A DNA stretch of 64,000 nucleotides, from assembly GCA_024279425.1 (NCBI GenBank), contig JAJRRO010000059.1, positions 1 to 64,000 of the forward strand, written 5' to 3'. Source of the stretch: Bacteroidota bacterium (GTDB taxonomy: Bacteria > Bacteroidota > Bacteroidia > Flavobacteriales > Flavobacteriaceae). Below are positions 9,304 to 17,923 of this stretch, one piece after another (position 1 is the first letter of the stretch; each line of letters opens with the position of its first letter). The translations under genes were made by a program, and so were the position numbers. A model generated the notes under the pieces. It made no database searches and was not told the DNA's origin. It was given only the letters and a program-made list of their open reading frames with translations.

Positions 9304-10347
9304 TTATTGTAATTTATGATTATTTACCCATTGCGAAATTATTTGCATGGTTTTCTTGTTGTGACGTATGCCATTATGTGTTTCATTATCAATAATATAC
9401 ACGTCTCCTTTACTATTTTCTGTTACCGTTGAAGTAAATTTACTGGCATCAAACGCTTCATCATTACTACCAACTAGCACTAGTAATGGTTTATGTATTG
9501 CGTTTAACCCTTTTTTATAATCCAGAGGAGACATGCTTTCATTGGCACGATAGCTATATTTAGTAATTGGCATCGTTTCAGGAAGGTTGAAAAACAATAC
9601 TGGGAGGTTATTGTATTTAGTTTCTCCTATGGCATTCATCATTTTTAAGCCAATGACCCGATCGATATGAATTTTAATAAATGGCTTTTCTCCGAGTTCT
9701 AATTTTTCTTTCTTTATGGTTGGGGCGTTTGCGCCTAAATGTGGTGCAAATAAAACATAACCGTCAACAGTGGGAGCATGTTTCTCCATGGCGTAACGCA
9801 AAATAATTCCGCCTCCCATGGAATGTCCGGCAAGTAGTATTTTTTGGTTTGGTTTATCCTTTTTTATAGCCAAGACCATATCTTCCAAATCATCTACATA
9901 TTGGTTGATATAATCTACATCTCCAGGAACGCCCTCTGACTGGCCATGACCTCTAAAATCCAAAGCTATAACCTCACTATGGGTAGCCTCTTTTAATAAT
10001 CCTGATGTTTTATTCATCATGTAGGCACTTGAAAGTACCCCGTGAAGTAGAATAATTGTTGTATTGCCGTCATGTTGATATTTATAAGAAAATAATTGCT
10101 TTCCGTCCCTCATTAAGAATTTTTGAGGTACATTCTTATAGATTTGTTCAAATCCTAAATCTGCAATTGCACCCGCACTCATAGGCTCTTGAACAACATC
10201 TGGATTAAACGTTGGATTCGATGAGTTAATTAGGTTGATAATCTCCGCTTGTGTCTTCTCAAATTGATTCGTTTCATTCTGAGCTATAACAGATAGACTC
10301 GTTATAAAGAGTGTAGCAAGAATGATATTGAATAATGCTGGTTTCAT
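9304..10347 (-). CDS. Exported alpha/beta hydrolase
   Basis: The protein has 347 residues and a signal peptide cut near SVIAQNE. The alpha/beta-hydrolase fold is clear: oxyanion loop LLHGVLSSA, nucleophile elbow AGHSMGGG, acid in GSNDEAFD and catalytic His in ETHNGI. The lid region resembles monoacylglycerol lipases and lysophospholipases. Its place directly before an ECF sigma factor and its membrane partner suggests that it belongs to the same envelope-related response. The substrate is unknown; a lipid or ester is likely from the fold. Confidence 0.88.
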   Translation of the reverse strand: MKPALFNIILATLFITSLSVIAQNETNQFEKTQAEIINLINSSNPTFNPDVVQEPMSAGAIADLGFEQIYKNVPQKFLMRDGKQLFSYKYQHDGNTTIILLHGVLSSAYMMNKTSGLLKEATHSEVIALDFRGHGQSEGVPGDVDYINQYVDDLEDMVLAIKKDKPNQKILLAGHSMGGGIILRYAMEKHAPTVDGYVLFAPHLGANAPTIKKEKLELGEKPFIKIHIDRVIGLKMMNAIGETKYNNLPVLFFNLPETMPITKYSYRANESMSPLDYKKGLNAIHKPLLVLVGSNDEAFDASKFTSTVTENSKGDVYIIDNETHNGIRHNKKTMQIISQWVNNHKLQ

Positions 10348-10417
10348 GATTTTATTGTTTTATATATTATTCGCAAAGAGTAATAAAAAATCACACATTC
10401 TCTTAGAAAATTTATAA

Positions 10418-10873
10418 CTAGTAAGAAGATAGATTGATTAAAATTCCAAGAATTAAGCTAGAAGCACCTTCATTAAAAGATAGGCGTTTTAAGTTAATCT
10501 TATTTGAGTAGGCAGTCCATAGAGCGAGTATTGCGCAACAAAAAAATACTGTAATAACATGGTTAGAGAGATTAATGGTAATCACGTCGAACCAACTAAA
10601 TATGACTTCCTCAAATACTGTGAATCCAAAAAGCGCTAAAACCGGATTTGACTTTGAGGGTTTGTAAATTAAAAGAATACCTCCATATAAAAGGATTAAA
10701 CAAATAATTAGAGGTGTTATTTGCCATAAATAGTCTAGACTGAAATAGCTTTTAAGCGAAAAATCGAAGTACTCTTTGAAATCAAAGCTCAAGTTTGATT
10801 GCATTACAAAAATTACGCTAAATAGGGTGGCTATCATTGAAAATGTAATACCGATAATCTTTCGTGCTGCCAT
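10418..10873 (-). CDS. Small multi-pass membrane protein
   Basis: This 151-residue protein has hydrophobic segments near residues 5-24, 51-72, 79-98 and 105-122. I do not recognise the family. It lies 70 bp upstream of the alpha/beta hydrolase on the same strand and may be the first gene of the hydrolase-sigma operon. A long acidic/aromatic loop (FDFKEYFDFSLKSYFSLDY) lies between the first two membrane segments. No function is assigned. Confidence 0.6.
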   Translation of the reverse strand: MAARKIIGITFSMIATLFSVIFVMQSNLSFDFKEYFDFSLKSYFSLDYLWQITPLIICLILLYGGILLIYKPSKSNPVLALFGFTVFEEVIFSWFDVITINLSNHVITVFFCCAILALWTAYSNKINLKRLSFNEGASSLILGILINLSSY

Positions 10874-11095
10874 GGTTCTATTATTTAGAGTTTACCTTAT
10901 TATTCGCAAGACTTTAAAAAAATCACACTTTTACACATAACATCATTAAATTTTTTCAATTTTTTTACTTATCGTTGACCGGAGAAATTAGTCTTGAACG
11001 AAATGTGGGGAATTACAGCCAACGTAGAAGTGTAACTATTGACCATATGCCTGATGGGTGAAGGTAAAAACCATATGCTTCCGGCACACAGTGGT

Positions 11096-13006
11096 TTAGT
11101 GCATTGAAAGCCGGGTCAACCTGATTTCATGGGACTCATTTTCATTGGCCACCTCGGCATAGACCCAAATCTCACCATCGACCCACATCCAATGGGAATA
11201 TCGGTAGGTATAGAATTCCTTTGGAGTGGTACTTAGTAAAAGTGGTGATATTGACGTTAAATCAGTTATGTTATGAAGGTCAAAGGTAAATCCAAATCCG
11301 GTTCCTATGTTATACACTGGATCATACCACTGCGTGCTTGACCCCTCATACACAAAAAGATATCCAATGCCCATAGGTAAGACAGATGCAGGTCTTATAA
11401 AGAAATTGTACCAGCCATTTAAATCCATTATAGGCTGGTTTACATCACCAACTGGGGCCCAATTTTCCCCATCATCACTAGTAAAGTGAAATAATCGTTC
11501 ATTTCTTCGAATATAGCCGATGACATAGCAGTGATACTTCCCATTGGCATAAAGTATCACAGGGTCTTTATATTCTTTGACCGAGACATCCCTATCGTAT
11601 TTCGGCTTTGGGGCCACAATTACGGGACGGGCAGATTTTGGATCGATATCCTTAAGATTATGGACATCATTGAATTTAATAATGGACCAAGGACCTTTTT
11701 TCCACGGACCGCATGCATATAATTTAAACTTTTTTGATAAGGGGTCTATAAGCAACGCTGGCCTCTCAAAACCAGGAATGGGTACCTGCTCTCTATAAAT
11801 GGAATGATACTTTTTGAAATTTACACCATCCTTGCTCCTCAAAATACGAATTTCGTACCCCCTTAATCCCCTAGGATGTTCAGGAGAACGCATCCGGGCG
11901 GCCATCCAAAATATTCCCTGATCATCCCTAACCACCGAAGGGGCACCGGCCCAGTATTCGGCAAGGTCTTTATCCGGTTTCAGAACAACATCATAGTTTT
12001 TGAACTTACCGGCAATATTCTTCAATTGTTCGGCGACTTGGGGAATAGGCCCATCCCAATTTAGAACTTCAGTTTCAAAAGATGACCAATCGATTTCCTT
12101 TATTTCTCCATTAATGATCTTTTCATAGGCGAATCCACCCCCTTTCAATTCCCTCTTGTCATTGTTTGTAGTTTGATACTGAATGACCATTCTTGTAGGG
12201 TGTTTCAGAACATGGACTTGAAGAAATCCATTCTCCCCACTATTGCCTACTGCACCCGTATTAAAGGCTATCGCTCCCCTTTCATTATCATTTTCGGCAA
12301 TTAAATACCGCTGATAATGGTGGGTAGTGGCGCCTAATATTAAATCTGCCTTTGCCAAAATTTTGGACTTCCTTTCTTCTTTGAGCTGTTCGACCCAATT
12401 ACCGTTATGGGCAAGAACAACAATAATATCGTTATCGGTCTTATGAATACCCTCCAAGATGTCTATAGCATACTGCCGTGTATCTTCGGTCAATGCAATG
12501 CCGGGGTCAGGTGGGTCATCTGAATAATGTAACTGGATAATGTGTACCCGGATGCCATTGTGTTCTTCAATAGCATAATACTCGCATTTGTTATTCCTTA
12601 TCCTTACATTTTTTCTTTTTGCAAGGTCCACATAGTCCAAAATCGGAGCCCCTGCACCCCAATCCTCTTGGCCTTTGCCCCAATATTCATTTTCACCATC
12701 AGCTACATTGGGATAAAAATGATTATGCCATAAGCTGTCCGTCTTCATTAAATCCAAAAAAGGATTGGCTCTATTTCCTTTGACATGGTCCCCCAAACCT
12801 AGAATAAACTGATTGCCCGCTTCACGTATCCATTGGTCACATTTATACATATGGGGATTCTCTACAGAATACCCCTTATTATCACTCATAATGGAGAAGC
12901 TCAAAGCAGCTGCATTACCCAACTTCTTTATACTCATTTGAGCCACCAATGAGCTGAAAAAAGTAAAGAAAATTAAAACCGCTATTTTGTTTTTCGTAAG
13001 CGACAT
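11096..13006 (-). CDS. Secreted fusion of a metallophosphoesterase-like domain and a GH43/GH32-like propeller
   Basis: The protein has 636 residues with a signal peptide. Residues about 32-290 look like a calcineurin-type phosphoesterase: SIMSDNKG, LGLGDHV, ADGENEYWG (in place of GNHD), VVLAHNGNW and GATTHHYQRY. Several metal ligands differ from the usual set, so activity is uncertain. Residues about 350-636 form a separate five-bladed-propeller-like domain (AGAPSVVRDDQGIFWMAAR, KDPVILYANGKYHCYV, LFVYEGSS, SHWMWVDGEIWVY), as in GH43/GH32/GH130-type enzymes. It follows the sugar permease by 24 bp in the same operon, under the conserved promoter at 14320. A substrate carrying both phosphate and sugar would explain the fusion. 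That is inference. Confidence 0.75.
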   Translation of the reverse strand: MSLTKNKIAVLIFFTFFSSLVAQMSIKKLGNAAALSFSIMSDNKGYSVENPHMYKCDQWIREAGNQFILGLGDHVKGNRANPFLDLMKTDSLWHNHFYPNVADGENEYWGKGQEDWGAGAPILDYVDLAKRKNVRIRNNKCEYYAIEEHNGIRVHIIQLHYSDDPPDPGIALTEDTRQYAIDILEGIHKTDNDIIVVLAHNGNWVEQLKEERKSKILAKADLILGATTHHYQRYLIAENDNERGAIAFNTGAVGNSGENGFLQVHVLKHPTRMVIQYQTTNNDKRELKGGGFAYEKIINGEIKEIDWSSFETEVLNWDGPIPQVAEQLKNIAGKFKNYDVVLKPDKDLAEYWAGAPSVVRDDQGIFWMAARMRSPEHPRGLRGYEIRILRSKDGVNFKKYHSIYREQVPIPGFERPALLIDPLSKKFKLYACGPWKKGPWSIIKFNDVHNLKDIDPKSARPVIVAPKPKYDRDVSVKEYKDPVILYANGKYHCYVIGYIRRNERLFHFTSDDGENWAPVGDVNQPIMDLNGWYNFFIRPASVLPMGIGYLFVYEGSSTQWYDPVYNIGTGFGFTFDLHNITDLTSISPLLLSTTPKEFYTYRYSHWMWVDGEIWVYAEVANENESHEIRLTRLSMH

Positions 13007-13030
13007 AATCTATTGCTATTAAATAAGCGT

Positions 13031-14257
13031 TTAGGCCTCTACCAACTCCAATTCACCCGGTTTTGACTTATAACCGTTAACAGCGTAATAGATAATAAAG
13101 GCATAACATAAAAGGGGCAGTATATACGATAAATGCAAGCCTATTGCTGGCATATCTGCCAATACGCCCTGCAAAAGTGGAAATATTGCTCCACCTACTG
13201 GGGCCATTACCAAAATGCCCGAAGCTTTGTTGGTGTATTTCCCCAAACCATCGATGGACAGCGTAAAAATATTGGACCACATGATTGAATTAAACAAACC
13301 AACGGCCAACATGGACCACATAGAGACATAACCATTGGTCAGTATAGTGATTGCCAATAACACTACAGACGCCACAGCAGCGATAAGAAGTACTTTCTGT
13401 GCACTGACTCTTTGCAGGATAGCAGATCCTAAAAACCGACCTATCATCAATCCTCCCCAATACAGCGGAATGTATGTTGCAGCTGTTTTCTCAGAAAACC
13501 CGGCAATATTAGGTTCTGCCAAAAAGTTTATAATAAAGCTTCCGATGGCCACTTCGGCCCCAACATATAGCATTAATGCAATAACACCAAGGCGTAATTG
13601 TCTAAATTTCAAAACATTTCCCTTTACTTTTTCTCCACCGGTCTCAATAACTTGTGGCAGTTTTAGAAAGGAGAAAATTGCCGCTACCGCAAAAGCAAAG
13701 ATGGCTAAGCCTATATACGGCCCTTCAACTGCTGCCGCCGCTTCTTTCGGACTGGCGTAATGTCCTAAGATGATCAGCCCACCGGCCAAAGGCGCTATGG
13801 TGGTGGCCAATGAATTAATTCCCTGTGCCAAATTCAAACGACTGGAAGCTGTTTTCGAAGGGCCTAATACTATAATATATGGGTTGGCCACCACCTGTAA
13901 AATCACACTACCAGTCGCCATCATAAAAAGTCCAAATAAAAACAAGGGATAGGAGATTAGCCAAGATGCCGGCAAAAAAATCAGGGCTCCTGCCCCAATG
14001 GTTACCAATCCTGCAGAAATACCTTTTTTATACCCTATTCTCTCAATAATCATGCTTGCTGGAATCGCCATTAAAAAATAAGCGCCGAAAAAACAAAACT
14101 GAATCAACATGGTTTCCGTGTAATTCATGTCGAACAACCCCTTAAAATGGGGAATCAATATATCATTCAGCGATACAATCGCACCCCAAATAAAAAATAG
14201 TGAGGTCATCATTGCAAATGCACCCGTGTATTTGTTTTTCTTTACGGTATTTCCCAT
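13031..14257 (-). CDS. FucP-type sugar:proton symporter (MFS)
   Basis: This 408-residue inner-membrane protein has about 12 hydrophobic segments. The opening SLFFIWGAIVSLNDILIPH and the NPYIIVLGP segment are typical of the FucP/GluP group, which imports fucose, glucose, galactose or other monosaccharides by proton symport. The sequence alone cannot give the sugar. It is the first gene of a two-gene operon with the phosphoesterase-propeller fusion. It starts about 77 bp after the transcription start predicted from the promoter block at 14320-14398, which is shared with the GH92 operon, so induction together with mannosidase is likely. Confidence 0.88.
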   Translation of the reverse strand: MGNTVKKNKYTGAFAMMTSLFFIWGAIVSLNDILIPHFKGLFDMNYTETMLIQFCFFGAYFLMAIPASMIIERIGYKKGISAGLVTIGAGALIFLPASWLISYPLFLFGLFMMATGSVILQVVANPYIIVLGPSKTASSRLNLAQGINSLATTIAPLAGGLIILGHYASPKEAAAAVEGPYIGLAIFAFAVAAIFSFLKLPQVIETGGEKVKGNVLKFRQLRLGVIALMLYVGAEVAIGSFIINFLAEPNIAGFSEKTAATYIPLYWGGLMIGRFLGSAILQRVSAQKVLLIAAVASVVLLAITILTNGYVSMWSMLAVGLFNSIMWSNIFTLSIDGLGKYTNKASGILVMAPVGGAIFPLLQGVLADMPAIGLHLSYILPLLCYAFIIYYAVNGYKSKPGELELVEA

Positions 14258-14319
14258 TTTTTGTATTGGTTTACGTGTTCGGTTTTGGTTTGGACTGTTT
14301 ATCAGAAATCATTCTTCTT

Positions 14320-14398
14320 AAAGAATATTGACAACGCTAACAAAACTAGGGTTAATAAATTAATCCAAAGGTCAACATATCATATGAATTGGTTAAAA
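14320..14398 (-). promoter_or_regulatory. Conserved promoter and operator block, copy 1 (FucP operon)
   Basis: This block aligns without gaps to 56739-56817; the inner 47 bp (14352-14398) match at about 40 positions. On the minus strand a TAGTTTTG box (14341-14348) fits the Bacteroidota -7 consensus TAnnTTTG, with TTTG 17 bp upstream as the -33 box. The operator half-sites AATCCAAA and TATGAATT lie 13 bp apart upstream of and over the -33 box; in copy 2 they form a perfect palindrome. It probably drives the permease operon. The divergent NagX-like operon could share it. Confidence 0.7.
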
Positions 14399-14568
14399 AG
14401 CTTGAATCATTTCAATTTTCGAAAGTCTACATTTAAATGCTATAAAACACCAATTTAGTAGTGTAACAACCGGCATCCCATAACTTAAAAAAAGGGACTA
14501 TCTTGCTGGTTGATGAACCCAAGATTGGAAACCGCACTGACCATGCATTTTTCAATTGTCTAAAAACT

Positions 14569-15690
14569 ATGATTATGGAACCAAAAATCAATGCTGAACC
14601 CAAAGAAAGATTATTCTCATTAGATACACTTAGAGGCTTCGATATGCTCTGGATTATCGGTGGTGGATCTTTGATCGGAGCGCTTGCAAAAGCTACAGAA
14701 TGGAGTTGGGTCGAAGCTCTGGAAAAACAGATGCATCATGTACCCTGGGAAGGATTTCATTTTGAAGATTTGATATTCCCATTATTTATGTTCATCTCTG
14801 GAGTTGCCATTCCATTTGCACTAACCAGCAAATTGGAAAAAGGTGTTGAGAAATCGGTATTGCTCAAAAAAGTTTTTAAAAGAATGGTCCTATTGGTCCT
14901 TTTCGGACTCATTTATAATGGCGTCCTTAAAAATGGCTTCTCAGATGCTCGTTATCTCAGTGTTTTGTCCCAAATAGGAATAGGTTATTTCTTTGCTTCC
15001 GTTATAGTAATAAACACCAAGACTATAAGAACTCGAATATTTTGGCTTATCGGTATTATGGCCGGTATAACGATTTTACAGCTTTTTACCCCAGTCCCCG
15101 GATTTGGGCCTGGCGTAATTACACCGGAAGGCAGTATCAATGCATGGATAGACCAACAGTTTTTACCGGGTAGATTAATCTATGGCACCTATGATCCAGA
15201 AGGAATTCTATCCATAGTATCTGCAACGGCAATAACATTGTTTGGTTCTTTTGCCGGGTTTATTCTTCGTAACAAAACCAGTACACAACAGAAAAAAACC
15301 GGACTACTGGTTGGCATAGGAATTCCACTAATACTTCTTGCCCTGTTACTTTCACCGGTTTATCCTATTATAAAAAATATTTGGACCGTACCCTTTAATA
15401 TGCTGACCGCAGGTATAAGTTTTCTTCTTATGGCTCTGTTCTATTTTATTATTGATGTAAAAAAATGGAGAAAGTGGACATTTTTCTTTAGAGTGATCGG
15501 ATTGAACTCAATTACTATCTACTTGGGAGCAAGAATTATAGACTTTTGGCATTCATCTGAGTTTACACTTGGCTTTCTTGCAAATGCCACGGGCGATTAT
15601 GGTGACGCAATTTTAGCCATTGGGGTTATCGCTTTGGAATGGTTGTTTCTTTACTATCTGTATAAAAACAAAATCTTTTTAAGGGTGTAA
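14569..15690 (+). CDS. NagX-like membrane acyltransferase (heparan-glucosaminide N-acetyltransferase family)
   Basis: This integral membrane protein of about 373 residues has 9-11 hydrophobic segments. It opens with RLFSLDTLRGFDML and continues with FHFEDLIFPLFMFISGVAIPFA, the hallmark of the DUF5009/HGSNAT family, whose eukaryotic member transfers acetyl groups across a membrane to glucosamine. In Bacteroidota such genes (NagX) sit in amino-sugar and glycan loci. The conserved His of the FHFEDL motif is present. I start it at ATG 14569; the upstream TTG at 14503 would add 22 residues without family character. It heads a plus-strand operon with the RraA-like gene. The precise acceptor is unknown. 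Confidence 0.82.
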   Translation: MIMEPKINAEPKERLFSLDTLRGFDMLWIIGGGSLIGALAKATEWSWVEALEKQMHHVPWEGFHFEDLIFPLFMFISGVAIPFALTSKLEKGVEKSVLLKKVFKRMVLLVLFGLIYNGVLKNGFSDARYLSVLSQIGIGYFFASVIVINTKTIRTRIFWLIGIMAGITILQLFTPVPGFGPGVITPEGSINAWIDQQFLPGRLIYGTYDPEGILSIVSATAITLFGSFAGFILRNKTSTQQKKTGLLVGIGIPLILLALLLSPVYPIIKNIWTVPFNMLTAGISFLLMALFYFIIDVKKWRKWTFFFRVIGLNSITIYLGARIIDFWHSSEFTLGFLANATGDYGDAILAIGVIALEWLFLYYLYKNKIFLRV

Positions 15691-15741
15691 CCTAAGTTCA
15701 TATAGGGTATTAGGAAGATATATTGAATTAAATAGATTAAT

Positions 15742-16485
15742 ATGATAGAACATGCTGATTTATTACAGTTAAAAAGGTGGAACACCCCGACCATCTATAA
15801 CGGTTGGGAGCAAATTACGAAATATGATGCCGGACATGATGGTTTTAATCCGGAAGAAACCACTGATTTTATGCCTCAAATGGGGTCTATGGTCGGGTAT
15901 GCCATTACGGTGGTCATTGAACCCGGTAACCCAAAACATGTTAAGGGCAACCCAAATGCCTGGAAAGATTACAGGGCATATGTGGCTTCCATGCCAGGGC
16001 CTAAAATAGTGGTTATCCAAGATTTGGATAAGCCCACCAATTATGGCTCTTTTTGGGGTGAAGTAAATAGTAATATACACAGAGCCGTAGGCTGTGTTGG
16101 GACCATTACCGATGGAAGTATTCGCGACGTGGACGAAATGTGCAATGCAGGATTCAAGGCCCTTGCACGACGTCTCTCGGTCGGTCATGCCTATAGTACC
16201 CCTGTTAAATGGAATTGTGAGGTGGAAGTCTTTGGAAGAAAAATAAAACCAGGTCAGCTTATTCATGCGGACAAGCACGGCTTTTTGGCGATTCCCGATG
16301 AAGATGTGAAAAATCTTCTTGAGGCTTCGCGCTTTATGGACTCCAATGAATGTAATACTGTAATAGCAGCTGCCAGAAGTGCTGCCGGGAAAGATACCGA
16401 CCAAATATTGAAAGAACTGAATGAAGCTTCTGCACAATTTAGCAAAGCCACAAAAGAAAAATTTGGAAAACAGGGGGAATGGTGA
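15742..16485 (+). CDS. RraA-family protein (aldolase/decarboxylase-like)
   Basis: The protein has 247 residues. The RraA fold is visible in CVGTITDGSIRDVDEM (substrate and metal loop, Arg and Asp present) and GQLIHADKHGFLAIP. The family includes the RNase E inhibitor RraA, but most members are 4-hydroxy-4-methyl-2-oxoglutarate or 4-carboxy-4-hydroxy-2-oxoadipate aldolases and oxaloacetate decarboxylases. In sugar-acid loci such proteins probably cleave keto-acids. Its N-terminus (MIEHADLLQLKRWNTPTIYN) also fits. It lies 51 bp after the NagX-like gene and about 170 bp before an oxidoreductase, so a role in oxidative sugar breakdown is more likely than RNase control. Confidence 0.83.
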   Translation: MIEHADLLQLKRWNTPTIYNGWEQITKYDAGHDGFNPEETTDFMPQMGSMVGYAITVVIEPGNPKHVKGNPNAWKDYRAYVASMPGPKIVVIQDLDKPTNYGSFWGEVNSNIHRAVGCVGTITDGSIRDVDEMCNAGFKALARRLSVGHAYSTPVKWNCEVEVFGRKIKPGQLIHADKHGFLAIPDEDVKNLLEASRFMDSNECNTVIAAARSAAGKDTDQILKELNEASAQFSKATKEKFGKQGEW

Positions 16486-16658
16486 ACTATGCTTACTGAA
16501 AAGGTTTGGATTCAAGCCAATTATAAAAGCGATACTATAAAATCAACTTGATTAACATAATCCTTAAACACTTAGGGTAATGATTGTTTTGATCATCAAA
16601 CCTGCCATCGGTGGGCAGAGGTTACATCTGACCATTGAAACACAATAAAATTAGACAG

Positions 16659-17894
16659 ATGAAAAAATCACCAACAAAGAAAAATCAAACAAAAAGTGAA
16701 CGACGTGACTTTATAAAACAAGGGAGCATTGCAGCACTCGGGTTATCGCTATCATCCAATCCGATTTTCGGATTTTCGGGCCATTCCAGAAAGCTCAGTA
16801 TTGGGATTGTCGGTGGCAGGTTTGGCTGTTCCTTTCAATTTCATGAACATCCAGATTGCACTGTTGAAGCAGTCAGTGATCTTCGACCTGAACGCCGTGA
16901 ACGATTGATGAAAGTTTATAAGTGTTCTAAGTCTTATCCATCCTTGGAGCTATTGGTCAAAGACAAGAACATAGATGCTGTTGGAGTCTTTACCGAAGGG
17001 CCGAACCATGTAAAACATGTCTTGGAATGCTTAAAGCACGGCAAACATGTTCTTTGTGCAGTACCAGCCTGCTGGGCGTCGGTAGAGGAAGCCGAAATGC
17101 TTCTCGAAGCCGTAAAAAAATCCAGATTGATCTATATGATGGCGGAAACAAGTTATTATCAGCAATTTACAATATCGGCACGGAAATTTTATCAAGAAGG
17201 AAAATTTGGTAATCTCTATTACTGTGAATCCGAATACCAGCATGATGGACTTGAAAGTCTTTATCATGAAAACGGCAAGCGAACCTGGCGATACGGGGTT
17301 GCTCCAATGCACTACCCTACCCATTGTACAGCACATTTGATTGGGGTAACCGGAGAGCGATTGGTGAATGTAAGTTGTAATGGTTGGGGCAATGATAACC
17401 CAGTTCTAAAAGATAATGCTTATAACAATCCCTTTTGGAATGAATCCGCGATGTTCACGTCGAACAAAGGAAAAGCATTTCGAGTAAATGTATGGTGGAA
17501 AGGAGCTCACCTGGGATGTGAAAGAGCACAATGGATCGGTGATAAAATGAGCTTTTATGCCTCAAATCCCATAGGAACGGGTCCTATCATTGTTAATTCA
17601 ACAAATCAATTGGGTAAGGATGACGCAGGGTTCGTAAGGACTGAAGGGAAGAAACAGGAATACCAGCAACCCAATTGGTGGGAAACAGATATGTTACCAG
17701 AACCTTTAAGGCATAACAGTGGCCATCATGGATCCCATTGCTTTATAACCCATGAATTTGTGACTGCTTGTATGCAGGAAAGAAAACCAACGGTAGATGT
17801 TCACGAAGCGCTGGCATACACCGTCCCTGGAATTATCGCGCATGAATCGGCCTTAAAAGGAGGGGAACGATTGGCAATCCCTCAATTTGATTAG
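16659..17894 (+). CDS. Tat-exported Gfo/Idh/MocA-type oxidoreductase
   Basis: The protein has about 411 residues. A twin-arginine signal (SERRDFIKQGSIAALGLSL) is followed by a Rossmann domain starting LSIGIVGGRFGCSFQF and a C-terminal substrate domain. The NAD-binding GxGxxG is altered (GGRFGC), and the usual EKP motif is replaced by HVLCAVPACW, so cofactor use differs from the textbook family. Exported members carry tightly bound NAD(P) and act on glycans in the periplasm. ATG 16659 is chosen over TTG 16635. It sits 29 bp before a sialidase-like lipoprotein and is probably co-transcribed with it. The substrate is unknown. Confidence 0.85.
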   Translation: MKKSPTKKNQTKSERRDFIKQGSIAALGLSLSSNPIFGFSGHSRKLSIGIVGGRFGCSFQFHEHPDCTVEAVSDLRPERRERLMKVYKCSKSYPSLELLVKDKNIDAVGVFTEGPNHVKHVLECLKHGKHVLCAVPACWASVEEAEMLLEAVKKSRLIYMMAETSYYQQFTISARKFYQEGKFGNLYYCESEYQHDGLESLYHENGKRTWRYGVAPMHYPTHCTAHLIGVTGERLVNVSCNGWGNDNPVLKDNAYNNPFWNESAMFTSNKGKAFRVNVWWKGAHLGCERAQWIGDKMSFYASNPIGTGPIIVNSTNQLGKDDAGFVRTEGKKQEYQQPNWWETDMLPEPLRHNSGHHGSHCFITHEFVTACMQERKPTVDVHEALAYTVPGIIAHESALKGGERLAIPQFD

Positions 17895-17923
17895 AAATAG
17901 AAAAGCTCAAGAAAAAAAATAGA

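Noticed and set aside
14320-14398. Terminator reading of the palindromic block
   Set aside because: No poly-T run follows, and the same block lies at a second divergent promoter with a matching -7 box, so promoter/operator is better supported.
15769-16515. 248-codon frame on the minus strand
   Set aside because: It is antisense to the RraA-like gene, and the composition is that of a shadow frame.
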